This document shows, piece after piece, positions 24,513-33,768 of a stretch of 64,000 nt of DNA (within the stretch, counting starts at the first letter, position 1; each line of letters begins with the position of its first letter). The position numbers and the translations under genes were made by a program. The stretch is from positions 1-64,000 of the forward strand of contig CALUPT010000013.1 of the NCBI GenBank assembly GCA_944322715.1, written 5' to 3'. This DNA comes from an uncultured Bacteroidales bacterium. GTDB taxonomy: Bacteria; Bacteroidota; Bacteroidia; Bacteroidales; UBA932. Under the pieces are notes generated by a model. That model did not search any database. It saw only the letters and a program-made list of their open reading frames with translations, and was not told where the DNA came from.

Positions 24513-26039
24513 CTATTGGGCCAGCAGTTTGTCAAGTATGCCTTCTCGGTGCCAGATGTCGTTGCTTTCCTCCAGTTTCCTGTCCAGAGTCCGACACAGT
24601 TCAGCAAACAGTTCGCTGTTTTCCGTGTAAGGAATGTTTTCCATCTGGTACGGGTCGTTCCAGTCATCAAAAATAAGCACCCTGCTCAGCTTTTTGTCCC
24701 TGTCTATGGCTATTTCCATGGTATATCTGTCTGTCCTGACACCACGGGCCTCAGGGAAGATGCCATGGACAATGCCGTCGGCATCCTTCTCCCCGTCAAG
24801 GTTGCGGATGTAGAGTGTAGCATCCGGGACATCGCACTCCCTGCCGTCTTCGAGAAAAACAGGGGATAGGTCCCGACCCTCGACAGAATCCGGAATCCTC
24901 TCTTCCAGTCCGGTAAGTCCAAGCAGAGTCGGCATGATGTCCACCGAGCAGAGCATCGTGCTGTCAATCCTGTGTCTTACCCTGTCGGGATATCGGATCA
25001 TGAAAGGTACGCAATAGGACTCGGTATAGATGGAATTCTTTGGGTCCAATGTGCCCTGGCTGCACATCGTTTCCCCGTGGTCCGATGTGAATATGACTAT
25101 AGTGTTGTCGTCGAGCCCGAGTTTCTTCAGCTCTGCAAGCAGTCTCCCGAATTCCCTGTCCACACCCGTAACATTTGCGAAATAGTATCTTGCACTTGGG
25201 GCTTTGGCAAGAGTGGTGTCTGCATTTGGCCTGACATACAGTTCATTGTAGCCCATATTCCTGTAGAGGTCATAGTCTTCTTCCATACAGTCATCCATAC
25301 ATTCGTAAGGACTGTGAGGAGGATTGTAAGCGAGCATCAGGAAGAAAGGCTTGTCAGCATCCCTCTCCCCGTTTGCATTTCGGAGGAACTCGATGGCCTT
25401 GTCGGTCTCGTGTTTTACGGAATATTCCTTTGGGTCATGTCTGACTCCTTCCGTGTCCCAGTAATGAGGGTCCTTGTGGACATCGAATGTACCGTATGAG
25501 TACCAGTACCTGAATCCGTGTCTTCTTTCAGGCGGTGTGTAGGCATCCCATTCCGGATTGCGGTCGCTTACATAGTGCCCCGGGTTGGCAGGGTCGTTTT
25601 TCATCGGTGTCTCTGCGTGAAGCTTGCCTATGTATCCGCAATAATATCCGGCTTCGTCAAGCACATCTGAAATGCAGGTCGCTTCAGGGTTCAATGTGCT
25701 TTCAGGTCTGAGAGCCATGCAGTTGAGGGTGACGCCGTTCCTTTCGGGATACATCCCTGTCAGCAGCATTCCCCTGTGTGGGCTGCTCAGAGGACATGTG
25801 CTGACTGCACTGTTGAGTACCAGCGATTCGTCCGCAAAACTGTCCAGATTCGGGGTCTGAACCGGATCTGCCTTCCAGTTCACTGCACCTTCATATTCGG
25901 GAGAGTCCCAGAACGCGAGAGACGAGATCCTGAACTGGTCAGGGAAAACATATATTATATTGGGCAGTTCTTCTCCTGCGTTGCTGCAGGAGACGGCTGC
26001 AATCCCTGTCAGGGGAAGAATTATGTTCCTTATTTTCAT
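24513..26039 (-). CDS. Lipoprotein S1-family sulfatase (Ser-type)
   Basis: This 508-residue hydrolase removes sulfate esters, probably from glycosaminoglycan units. A lipoprotein signal ends at Cys18. The formylglycine signature reads SSPHRGMLLTG at residues 85-95, so the residue to be matured is Ser85. A Ser-type enzyme needs the anaerobic radical SAM maturase, which is not in this window. Metal-binding residues appear at VFPDQ near residue 33 and IFTSDHGE near residue 305. It lies between a PL8 lyase and a candidate lyase in one operon, arguing for chondroitin or dermatan sulfate as substrate. The 4-O, 6-O or 2-O specificity cannot be told. Confidence 0.9.
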   Translation of the reverse strand: MKIRNIILPLTGIAAVSCSNAGEELPNIIYVFPDQFRISSLAFWDSPEYEGAVNWKADPVQTPNLDSFADESLVLNSAVSTCPLSSPHRGMLLTGMYPERNGVTLNCMALRPESTLNPEATCISDVLDEAGYYCGYIGKLHAETPMKNDPANPGHYVSDRNPEWDAYTPPERRHGFRYWYSYGTFDVHKDPHYWDTEGVRHDPKEYSVKHETDKAIEFLRNANGERDADKPFFLMLAYNPPHSPYECMDDCMEEDYDLYRNMGYNELYVRPNADTTLAKAPSARYYFANVTGVDREFGRLLAELKKLGLDDNTIVIFTSDHGETMCSQGTLDPKNSIYTESYCVPFMIRYPDRVRHRIDSTMLCSVDIMPTLLGLTGLEERIPDSVEGRDLSPVFLEDGRECDVPDATLYIRNLDGEKDADGIVHGIFPEARGVRTDRYTMEIAIDRDKKLSRVLIFDDWNDPYQMENIPYTENSELFAELCRTLDRKLEESNDIWHREGILDKLLAQ

Positions 26040-26087
26040 ATTGTGATAGGTTCAAATCTTGTCGGCTGCAGTCTATGGCGTACTGCA

Positions 26088-29000
26088 TTATTCCCCGATA
26101 ATCCGGGACAGCTGAATCTCTTCTGTCCTTGCTTCCCTCGTCGTGAAATGTATTCTTGTGCTGTTCCCTTCCACCTTCACAGTGACATCGCTGTTTCCGG
26201 CATTCTCCAATTTCCATCTGCCCTGTATCTTCATGTCGATTCCGGTCTCTCCGCAAGGGTTGTCTATCCATTCTCTTCCGTAGACGCTCCTTTCGACCCT
26301 GTCCCCATGTCCGTCAAACACCTCGTCGCTCTCTCCCTCATACAGGTTGAGGTCGGGATTGCTGGCGCTCAATGTCATTATCGCTCCGGAACGGCTCATC
26401 ATGACCATGCAGGGGGATGATTCCTCTATGCCGGACATTCCGGCGGTGCCATCGGATGTGTCTTCGTCCCCGAGTTCTTCGAAGATGGCGCCTGAAATGA
26501 TTCCGGACAGGTCATCCCGTATGATATGCGCCTTGCTGTCGCATCTGATGATGGAATACGGCAGCTTTTCCGAATATTCCCTGACTTCCGCTTCCGTCGC
26601 ATGCACTACGGTCATGTATTCGTATGAATCCTTCATATATACATTTCCGCTGATAGCCCCTTTGCTGACAATGTCCCCGTGGCAGATGTACGCCTTTTCG
26701 AAATAACCTTCGGTTGGGGCGTCAGTCTCTTCATGGAATGACTTCTGCAGCCCTCTTTCCACAGCGACTTTGGCGTCCTTCACAAACCATGTATTGCCGA
26801 AGCGGTCCCGGACAGTTACAAGGTCGCCTTCATATTCATGGTGGAATTCCCTGGCCGCTATCGCTCCTCCGTTGACCCCGGTTATGTCACGCTGAGGATC
26901 ATTCAATACATTCTGGAACAATGTGGTATGGAGGGAAGATCCAGGCAGGAAGTTCTCCAGGTCCGAACCGAGGGCGATGACCCTGTTGCCGAATGCGAAA
27001 TACGATTTGCGTGCCCTGAGCGAGCCGTTGTATTTGTCATGCTCGTGCAGTATCATTGCATACGCCCCTGCGTTGCCCTTGTGGGTCACTCCTCCGGCAA
27101 ACCATTCGTCCGAAAGCAGCATCTCCTCATAGCCCGAGAATTCATCCACGTTCCTGACATCGGCTTTCATCGCTTCCATCGGTATCTGCGCGGCTGTCGC
27201 GCCCGGAATATGGCACCAGTCCCAGCCGGCTACCTGATATCCGCTTCCGAGGCAGCTTATTTCGGGAACGCCATCGGCAAGGATCTGCATGCTGCCATGC
27301 GTGAGATACCGCCCGTAGTGGTTGGCGCCGTTGTAGATTTCCGCAGACCAGAGGTATCTGCTGTGTCCCGCTATCGTTACGGACCAGTCGTCCTGCCTGT
27401 AGGTCAGCGAACAGTTGAACGGATAAGAGTGGCATCCCGTAGGCGACTTCTCTGCCGTGAACCCGGCGGCAAGGAATTCCCTGCTCCATTTCCCCTCCGG
27501 TTCGAGCCGGAGATACGCTTCCGCAAGATCCCTGTCTATGTCCGACTCTCCGTCAGGAGACCCGGCATCTGCAAGACGTCCGTACTGGTCCGGGATGAGG
27601 GCTCCTTTCCCATCCGGATGCCGTCCGGACATTGCGAGGGGGAAGGATTTGCGGTTGCAGTAGAACCTCATTTCCAACAGGGCCTTCTTCAGGACGTTGT
27701 GCCCGTTCCCTGATATGGCGTAATCCGTTCCGTGGAGCATCCAGACGGCATTCACGGCTCCATCGAAACCTCCTGTGGCGTATGCAGGGTATGCCTTTCT
27801 GTGATGCTGTACCGTGCCGTCCGGCTTGAATGCGGGCCGGAATCCCTCGGCATACCGGAACCCGTTGTCGATCCACCTCGACAGCGCCTGCATGTATGCT
27901 TTCTTGTAAGGAGTGTCTGCGAGCATCAGCAGGGATGCCATGCGTCCCATCAGCGAGGTGTTGAACGCATCTATGTCCATACCGGGTTCTGCTGGTGCGG
28001 TCTTCACTTCCCCTACCCCCGAGAACCATTCCATTGCCTGCTGTACCTGTTCCTCCAGTCCGGCCTCCGCGAGCACTTCCCTCATTATCACGGGAGCAGT
28101 GTAGAAGTTCCTCATGCTGTAGCCGAGGTGGTGGAGCGTCCCCAATGCGCTTCCTGCGGCATATCCCTGGTCGAGGATATGCCTTGTCATGGTGACATAC
28201 ATGTCCGCAAGCTCATCTTTCCATGCCGGGTCATCCGTCTTGAGATATGCAAGGGCCAGGTTGAACATGAAATCGTTGGCCGGCCGCAGCAGCTGGCCGT
28301 TGCCGGCAAACCTTTCGGATGCGTCCGGTATCCCGACATTGATATAGGTCTCGCCGTATCTGGTGAAGAATATCGGCTTGCCTTTTATCGTGCCGTCCCT
28401 GTTCCATGATATTCCGTAGCTTTCAAACTGCTTCCTGAGCTGTTCCGCTCCCGGGGCCTTCTTCCCGTCCGTGACGAGAGAGATGAACCTGCCGCGTACG
28501 GTGTCCATCTGGGCGATGTCTTCTGCGGAGATTGTATCTTCCGGTGCAATGTCGAGGGATTTTCTCCAGCTGTCCAGAAGTACGAGCCAGTGGGATGTCG
28601 TCCCCTTGTTGATGAACGGCGCCTGGAAGTCAGCCGTGTGGTGGCGTACATCCTCGAATGCCGATGTGATTATCCCATCGAAGAACAGCCTGCCTTTCCT
28701 TACGTTTTCCGGAGCCGTTATGACGACTCTGTCCATGCCTTCCTGCGGGGTGCCTTCCATGTCCCGGTCGAATGCCACCCACGCACCTCTCCAGCCCTTG
28801 AAGTCCAGCCCGTAGGTGAATCCGCAGCAGAGACTGTCGCCTTTCATGAACGAAAATGTCAGGTCCCCTTCCATGGGCGTCTCGGAATAGACCCAGAATA
28901 CGAAGGTGGATACGGATGTCTCTTTGCGGTTGGGGTTCTCATGAAGATACGGGACGGGTCCCCTGAGTTCCATCGCGGCACCTCCTTTTCTCCATTTCCA

Positions 29001-29198
29001 TAAAAGGGAATTCTCCCCGAGCCTGGAATGAAGCGGGGAGATGCTTACCGATGATTTCCTGAGTGCATGTGCGGGAGCCGTTTCCTCTTCGAAAGACAGG
29101 ATCTCCCTGTGCTCCGGGAAGTCGGTATATTGTGCCGCTGCCGTCATAACGGACGACAGCAGCACAACGAGTGTCATTATTATGCGGTCGGTAGCCAT
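26088..29198 (-). CDS. PL8-family chondroitin sulfate ABC-type lyase (leftward operon)
   Basis: The 1036-residue secreted enzyme has the three-part build of chondroitinase ABC: an N-terminal jelly-roll domain (residues 30-210), an alpha/alpha toroid (215-600) and a C-terminal beta-sandwich region. Comparison by eye with Proteus chondroitinase ABC places the catalytic set at His466 and Tyr473 (HRKAYPAY), Arg526 (SGRHPDG) and Glu620 (WSAEIYNG). All four are present. A signal peptide covers residues 1-22. Such lyases cleave chondroitin, dermatan and often hyaluronan by beta-elimination. It differs clearly from the second PL8 at 30606, for example in the WDWCHIPGATAAQIP segment, so its specificity may differ. 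Confidence 0.9.
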   Translation of the reverse strand: MATDRIIMTLVVLLSSVMTAAAQYTDFPEHREILSFEEETAPAHALRKSSVSISPLHSRLGENSLLWKWRKGGAAMELRGPVPYLHENPNRKETSVSTFVFWVYSETPMEGDLTFSFMKGDSLCCGFTYGLDFKGWRGAWVAFDRDMEGTPQEGMDRVVITAPENVRKGRLFFDGIITSAFEDVRHHTADFQAPFINKGTTSHWLVLLDSWRKSLDIAPEDTISAEDIAQMDTVRGRFISLVTDGKKAPGAEQLRKQFESYGISWNRDGTIKGKPIFFTRYGETYINVGIPDASERFAGNGQLLRPANDFMFNLALAYLKTDDPAWKDELADMYVTMTRHILDQGYAAGSALGTLHHLGYSMRNFYTAPVIMREVLAEAGLEEQVQQAMEWFSGVGEVKTAPAEPGMDIDAFNTSLMGRMASLLMLADTPYKKAYMQALSRWIDNGFRYAEGFRPAFKPDGTVQHHRKAYPAYATGGFDGAVNAVWMLHGTDYAISGNGHNVLKKALLEMRFYCNRKSFPLAMSGRHPDGKGALIPDQYGRLADAGSPDGESDIDRDLAEAYLRLEPEGKWSREFLAAGFTAEKSPTGCHSYPFNCSLTYRQDDWSVTIAGHSRYLWSAEIYNGANHYGRYLTHGSMQILADGVPEISCLGSGYQVAGWDWCHIPGATAAQIPMEAMKADVRNVDEFSGYEEMLLSDEWFAGGVTHKGNAGAYAMILHEHDKYNGSLRARKSYFAFGNRVIALGSDLENFLPGSSLHTTLFQNVLNDPQRDITGVNGGAIAAREFHHEYEGDLVTVRDRFGNTWFVKDAKVAVERGLQKSFHEETDAPTEGYFEKAYICHGDIVSKGAISGNVYMKDSYEYMTVVHATEAEVREYSEKLPYSIIRCDSKAHIIRDDLSGIISGAIFEELGDEDTSDGTAGMSGIEESSPCMVMMSRSGAIMTLSASNPDLNLYEGESDEVFDGHGDRVERSVYGREWIDNPCGETGIDMKIQGRWKLENAGNSDVTVKVEGNSTRIHFTTREARTEEIQLSRIIGE

Positions 29199-29222
29199 TC
29201 GTGTCGGATTGTTTCGGTACGG

Positions 29223-30443
29223 CTATTTTTCCGGATCTCCGGGAACGGGAGCCAGCCCGTTTTCCATGTTGCGCTTGCGTATGAGGGCTTCAAGCAGATA
29301 GTAGTCTGCATAGTTGAGAGGGACATCTATGCTGCTTCCGTGAGGAATGCTCCCTACGGAGTGCATGAGGATGAATCCTCCGTTGGTGCCTTGGGCTGCC
29401 CTGTATGCCGGAGTCGAGAGGGATTCGATTATCCTGTCGGCTTTTTCCTTATATGATGCGTTGCCGGTGAGGTAGCTCAGTTCGTACAGCGCGGAAGCGT
29501 TTATCGCAGCGGAGGATACATCCCTGTATGCGTCAGGAATGTCCGGAGCATCGAAATCCCAGTAAGGGACGAGGTCTTCGGGCATGTTCGGGTCATTGAA
29601 TATGAAGCCTGCGACGTTCTCTGCGTGCCTGAGGTATTTTTCATCTCCAGTGAACCTGTATGCTACGGTGTAGCCGTAAAGGGCCCATGACTGTCCTCTT
29701 GCCCAGGCGGATTCATCAGCGTAACCCTGGGCTGTGCACCTGTGCAGCACTTCCCCTGTCTCAGGGTCATAGTCCACGACATGATAGCAGCTGTAGTCCG
29801 GCCGGAAATGGTTTTCCATTGTCTTGTCTGCATGGCTGATGGCTATCTTCGCGTATGTGGAGTCCCCGCTGAATTCCGTGGCCTTGAACAGCAGTTCAAG
29901 ATTCATCATGTTGTCGATGATGACAGGGCAGGTCCAGCCCCTTTCGGCCTGCCAGCCCCTGTCCACATTCCATGACTGTATGATGCCCGCTCCCGGCCTG
30001 AATCTGGTCGAAAGGGACTTCGCGGTAGTGATGCAGACATCCTTGTATCCGGGTATGTCTTTTAGCCTGAGTCCGTTGCCGTAACTGTCGTAGATCATGA
30101 AGCCGACATCGTGGTGCCAGGTGAGATACTGGATCGAGTCGAGGACTTCCGTGTGTCTGCGTGCATGTTCCGCCCATGTCTCATCTCCCGTCAGCTCGTA
30201 CATGTACCACAGCGTCCCGGCGAAGAATCCGCTCACCCAGTCATCCGTCGGCACATACACTATCTCCCCATCCTTGTATGTGGAAGGGATGCGGATGGTG
30301 TCTCCGGCTTCGGATGCTTCCATGAGCGCCCCGATCTGCACCTTGGCATTCTCGATGTTCTCTGAAATAATGTCAGTCTTGGTGTTGCAGGAAATGGCGG
30401 CCATTGCGGCGATGCCTGCAGCGAGGGCTGTCTTGAGGTTCAT
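29223..30443 (-). CDS. GH88 unsaturated glucuronyl hydrolase
   Basis: The 406-residue lipoprotein (signal ending at Cys19, AAMAAISC) removes the unsaturated uronic acid from disaccharides produced by polysaccharide lyases. The two catalytic aspartates of the family match Asp112 (HHDVGFMIYDS) and Asp177 (PVIIDNMMNLE). ARGQSWALYG and a toroid of repeated helices support GH88. It is the first gene of the leftward operon, 24 nt upstream of the PL8 gene, and follows the promoter at 30509-30539. The pairing of PL8 and GH88 is the usual way to finish chondroitin or hyaluronan degradation. Confidence 0.93.
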   Translation of the reverse strand: MNLKTALAAGIAAMAAISCNTKTDIISENIENAKVQIGALMEASEAGDTIRIPSTYKDGEIVYVPTDDWVSGFFAGTLWYMYELTGDETWAEHARRHTEVLDSIQYLTWHHDVGFMIYDSYGNGLRLKDIPGYKDVCITTAKSLSTRFRPGAGIIQSWNVDRGWQAERGWTCPVIIDNMMNLELLFKATEFSGDSTYAKIAISHADKTMENHFRPDYSCYHVVDYDPETGEVLHRCTAQGYADESAWARGQSWALYGYTVAYRFTGDEKYLRHAENVAGFIFNDPNMPEDLVPYWDFDAPDIPDAYRDVSSAAINASALYELSYLTGNASYKEKADRIIESLSTPAYRAAQGTNGGFILMHSVGSIPHGSSIDVPLNYADYYLLEALIRKRNMENGLAPVPGDPEK

Positions 30444-30508
30444 AAAAGGTCTGTTTATAATAATTAAAAATCAGGTTCCAATCGGTTGCTTTGATCTGCA
30501 ATAGCTTA

Positions 30509-30539
30509 CAAATATATGAAAATATCGGGAAAAGTCAAA
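30509..30539 (-). promoter_or_regulatory. Promoter of the leftward GH88-PL8-sulfatase-lipoprotein operon
   Basis: On the minus strand TTTG (30536-30539), 19 nt and TATATTTG (30509-30516) match the Bacteroidota promoter. It starts about 65 nt upstream of the GH88 ATG. Only 16 nt separate it from the divergent promoter at 30556, so a shared regulator could act on both. Confidence 0.75.
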
Positions 30540-30555
30540 AACATTTGATATTCTG

Positions 30556-30585
30556 TTGCAAAAACCTGAAAAATTGATATATTTG
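30556..30585 (+). promoter_or_regulatory. Promoter of the rightward PL8-SusCD operon
   Basis: TTG (30556-30558), 19 nt and TATATTTG (30578-30585) match the Bacteroidota promoter. The predicted start lies about 14 nt before the PL8 ATG, so the leader is very short. Confidence 0.75.
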
Positions 30586-30605
30586 CATTTCTGCAAACTA
30601 ATCAC

Positions 30606-33600
30606 ATGATGATGGACAAGAGGGTCTTGACTATATTCTCTGCGCTGATCCTGCTTCCCGTGGCGGCAGATGCGGCAATCAATGCACAACATGATTTCGA
30701 ATCCGGTGTCCCTGGTTTCGTCAAGGTCGAGGGGGAAGGCTCGGTCACTTCTTCCGGGGAAAGGTTCAAGGACGGTTCCCGCTCCCTGAAATTCGAGTGG
30801 AACGGTCCGGCCTCTCTGGTGTTCGAGAATTTCCTCGACATGGAGGCTTCGATGAAGGTGAACGGGTCCGGCATAATAGTCTGGGTGTACAATACGGTCC
30901 CCGCGGATGAGCCTCTGCGCTTTACGTTCTGGAACTGGAACGGAGAGGAAATATGCCATTTCGACTTCAACATAGGTTACAGGGGCTGGCGCACGGCATG
31001 GATAAAGTACATAGACATGCGGACTCCGGATGGAGGATATTACGGCGACATCAAGGCTTCGGAAAGGATGAGGAATGTGGCGAAGATGACGGTGGCCGTA
31101 CCGGAGTCTCTGAAGTCCGGCACCATATATGTGGACAGGCTGTCGTTCCCTGCAGGCAAGCTGCATGACCAGATCACTCCGGACATGCAGATTCCCGACA
31201 ACAACAACCATCTCCGCAGGAACATGTGGCACTGGGCCAGGCTGTGGGAGTGGGAACAGTATCCGTCTCCGGAGGTGCACGCTCTGACTGACGGTCAGCA
31301 GGAAATGCTGGACCTTGTCGAGGAGAGGATGGACAAGGTCATTGCATCCGGCAATTCCAGTGACAACTATGTCAAGAATACGCTTCTGAAAAGGGCGGAT
31401 GACATGTATGTGAAATACGGTCTGAAAAGGCTTCCCGACGGTTCCGTCATCGGAGCGCCCCTCCTGAGCGATGACGAGTTCAACAATTCCCTGGGGGAGA
31501 TGCGTATCCGTTTCATCGGGCAGATGATCTATTATTACGCCCAGGATTATTATTATACAGGCAACAAAGGCAATCTCGAGAAGGTGTTCGTCGCTTTTGA
31601 CCATGCGATTGACCAGGGTTTTGCGTACGGAAGCGGACAGGGGACCAACCATCATTACGGATACCAGATCAGGGAACTGTACAAGGGCATGTGGCTGCTC
31701 AGGGATGAGATCGCCGCTGCCGGCAGGACGGACGAATACGTGAAGGTGCTGGAATACTGGAGCGGGCTGCAGGAGACGCGCAAGCCTTTCGTGTACGGGA
31801 GGGATGAGATTCTCGACAGCTGGCACACCCTGCTGGATGCGAAAATCATTTCTGCAATGATGACTTCCGACCCTGCCGAAAGATATGCGAAGATGAAAGG
31901 TCTCGGCACATGGGTTTCAGGTTCTCTTGCCTGGTCCCCGGGAACTCTCGGAGGTCTGAAACCGGACGGGACATCCTTCCATCACGGAGGACATTATCCG
32001 GCATATTCGGTGGGTGCGTTTGCCGCGGTAGGGGATTTCTGCCATTACACGCAGGGGACGGATTTCGTCATTACCGAAGATGCAAGGCGTACTTTCAAGC
32101 ATGCCCTGCTGACCATGAGGGATTACTGCAATCTCACGGACTGGGGTGTCGGCATCTGCGGAAGGCATCCTTTCAACGGGTTCATCCCGAAGGCTGATAT
32201 AGAAGCGTTCGCATCCCTCGCCCTGCTCGGGGACCTCACCGGTTCAGGCCTCGCCGCCGACCCGGAACTCGGAGGGGCATACCTGTATCTCGGCGGAGCG
32301 GAGCCGGAGACCGTGTCCGCATTGCGCAAGGCCGGAGTTTCCTCGCCTTCGGATGCTCCTGAAGGATTCTTCGTCCTGAATTATGCCGCTCTCGGAATCC
32401 ATCGCAGGGGAGACTGGATGCTGTCTCTCAAGGCATATAACTCGGATGTGTGGAGCGCGGAGATCTATGCTGCGGACAACCGTTTCGGAAGGTACCAGAG
32501 TTACGGTACGGCGCAGCTGATAGGCTCCGGCAAGCCTGTATCCGCCAAGGAAAGCGGATATTCCCAGGAAGGGTGGGACTGGAACAGGATGCCGGGGGCG
32601 ACGACAATCCATCTGCCGTTCGACAAGCTGGACAGCCCTCTGAAGGGGACTCTTATGGAAAGAAACGATTCCCGTTTCCCGGGAGTGTCTTCCCTTGAAG
32701 GACGCAACGGAGTCATGGCCTTTACATACGTCGAGAAAGACCGGCCGGACTTCTGTGCGGGTGCGACTGCCACCAAGAGCGTTTTCTGCTTCGACAACAG
32801 GATAGTCTTCATCGGGAGCGGCATTACGAACGATTCTTCTTATCCTACGGAGACTACTCTGTATCAGTTGAGGCTCGATGACCGTGCCGCCGAGGTGGAC
32901 GTCAATGATGAATGGTTCGACTCGTTCCCTCTGAACTACAGGTTCGCATCCGGGGGACAGGCAGTCGTGACGGATATCAAGGGCAATGTCTATATCCTCC
33001 CTGACGGAACGGGCCTGAATGTGGTCAAACAGACGCAGACATCTCCATCGGATACAAAGAAGAAAGAGGGTACGGGAGACTTCGTTACAGCATACATCGA
33101 TCATGGCGTATCCCCTCAGAATGAATCGTATGAATATCTGATGCTCGTCCGTCCGGCAGGGAAAGACCTGAACAGATATGCCAGGAATCTGCCTTATACA
33201 GTGATAAGGAGTGACAACGATGCCCATGTCGTAAACGACCATCCGACCGGCATTACGGCGTATATCTGTTACAAGGCGTACGACGGGGCGGCTTCTGCCG
33301 GAGCGTTTGCCGCTCTCCCGAAAGGCAAGGAGGCCAAGCCGTATCTTCCTGTCTCATCCATAGATGCGGAGACAATCGTCATGGAAAGGACAAGGGAGGA
33401 TGGACTGACGGTTGTGAGCATCTGCACTCCGGACCTCGGAATTACGCAGAAAGCCTATACTACCCCGCAGCCGAGTCAGGTGCTGCAGAAGAAGGTGGTC
33501 GTGGATGGAGAATGGGAACTCGCCGCCCAGGATGACAGAGTCCGGCTGACAAGGGATGGAGGCAGGACCGTCCTGACCGCCTCATGCGTGGATGGCCGGC

Positions 33601-33629
33601 CGGTCGAGTTTACCCTGAAGAGACTGTAG
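30606..33629 (+). CDS. PL8-family chondroitin sulfate ABC-type lyase (rightward operon)
   Basis: The 1007-residue secreted enzyme resembles Proteus chondroitinase ABC closely over its length. Shared stretches include GWDWNRMPGATTIHLP, EIYAADNRFGRYQSYG and CGRHPFNGF. Catalytic residues line up as His460, Tyr467 (HGGHYPAY), Arg520 and Glu619 (WSAEIY). An N-terminal jelly roll (about 25-180), alpha/alpha toroid and beta-sandwich follow in order. A signal peptide covers residues 1-20. It is the closer match to true chondroitinase ABC of the two PL8 enzymes here. It is followed by a repeat-bearing gap of 139 nt, then susC. It probably makes unsaturated disaccharides from chondroitin or dermatan sulfate. 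Confidence 0.93.
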   Translation: MMMDKRVLTIFSALILLPVAADAAINAQHDFESGVPGFVKVEGEGSVTSSGERFKDGSRSLKFEWNGPASLVFENFLDMEASMKVNGSGIIVWVYNTVPADEPLRFTFWNWNGEEICHFDFNIGYRGWRTAWIKYIDMRTPDGGYYGDIKASERMRNVAKMTVAVPESLKSGTIYVDRLSFPAGKLHDQITPDMQIPDNNNHLRRNMWHWARLWEWEQYPSPEVHALTDGQQEMLDLVEERMDKVIASGNSSDNYVKNTLLKRADDMYVKYGLKRLPDGSVIGAPLLSDDEFNNSLGEMRIRFIGQMIYYYAQDYYYTGNKGNLEKVFVAFDHAIDQGFAYGSGQGTNHHYGYQIRELYKGMWLLRDEIAAAGRTDEYVKVLEYWSGLQETRKPFVYGRDEILDSWHTLLDAKIISAMMTSDPAERYAKMKGLGTWVSGSLAWSPGTLGGLKPDGTSFHHGGHYPAYSVGAFAAVGDFCHYTQGTDFVITEDARRTFKHALLTMRDYCNLTDWGVGICGRHPFNGFIPKADIEAFASLALLGDLTGSGLAADPELGGAYLYLGGAEPETVSALRKAGVSSPSDAPEGFFVLNYAALGIHRRGDWMLSLKAYNSDVWSAEIYAADNRFGRYQSYGTAQLIGSGKPVSAKESGYSQEGWDWNRMPGATTIHLPFDKLDSPLKGTLMERNDSRFPGVSSLEGRNGVMAFTYVEKDRPDFCAGATATKSVFCFDNRIVFIGSGITNDSSYPTETTLYQLRLDDRAAEVDVNDEWFDSFPLNYRFASGGQAVVTDIKGNVYILPDGTGLNVVKQTQTSPSDTKKKEGTGDFVTAYIDHGVSPQNESYEYLMLVRPAGKDLNRYARNLPYTVIRSDNDAHVVNDHPTGITAYICYKAYDGAASAGAFAALPKGKEAKPYLPVSSIDAETIVMERTREDGLTVVSICTPDLGITQKAYTTPQPSQVLQKKVVVDGEWELAAQDDRVRLTRDGGRTVLTASCVDGRPVEFTLKRL

Positions 33630-33640
33630 GGTTGTTCCCG

Positions 33641-33745
33641 GATCTGTCATTATGGATGAAGATGGATCTGTCATTCCGAGCGAAGACGGTTTGTCTTTCC
33701 GAATGAAGACGGTTTGTCATTCTGAACGAAGTGAAGAATCTGATA
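33641..33745 (+). repeat. REP-like repeat cluster between PL8 and susC
   Basis: Four imperfect copies of a GATCTGTCATTCCGAGCGAA-type unit lie in a row (from 33641, 33665, 33693 and 33716). The part GAAGACGGTTTGTC is repeated within. No gene or clear promoter is seen in 33630-33768, so susC may be read from the PL8 promoter. Confidence 0.75.
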
Positions 33746-33768
33746 GAAGTTTTATAAACTGAACGATA

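Noticed and set aside
30471..31826. Leftward 451-residue frame opposite the PL8 gene and its promoter region
   Set aside because: Covers the divergent promoters and runs antisense to PL8 residues with conserved motifs.
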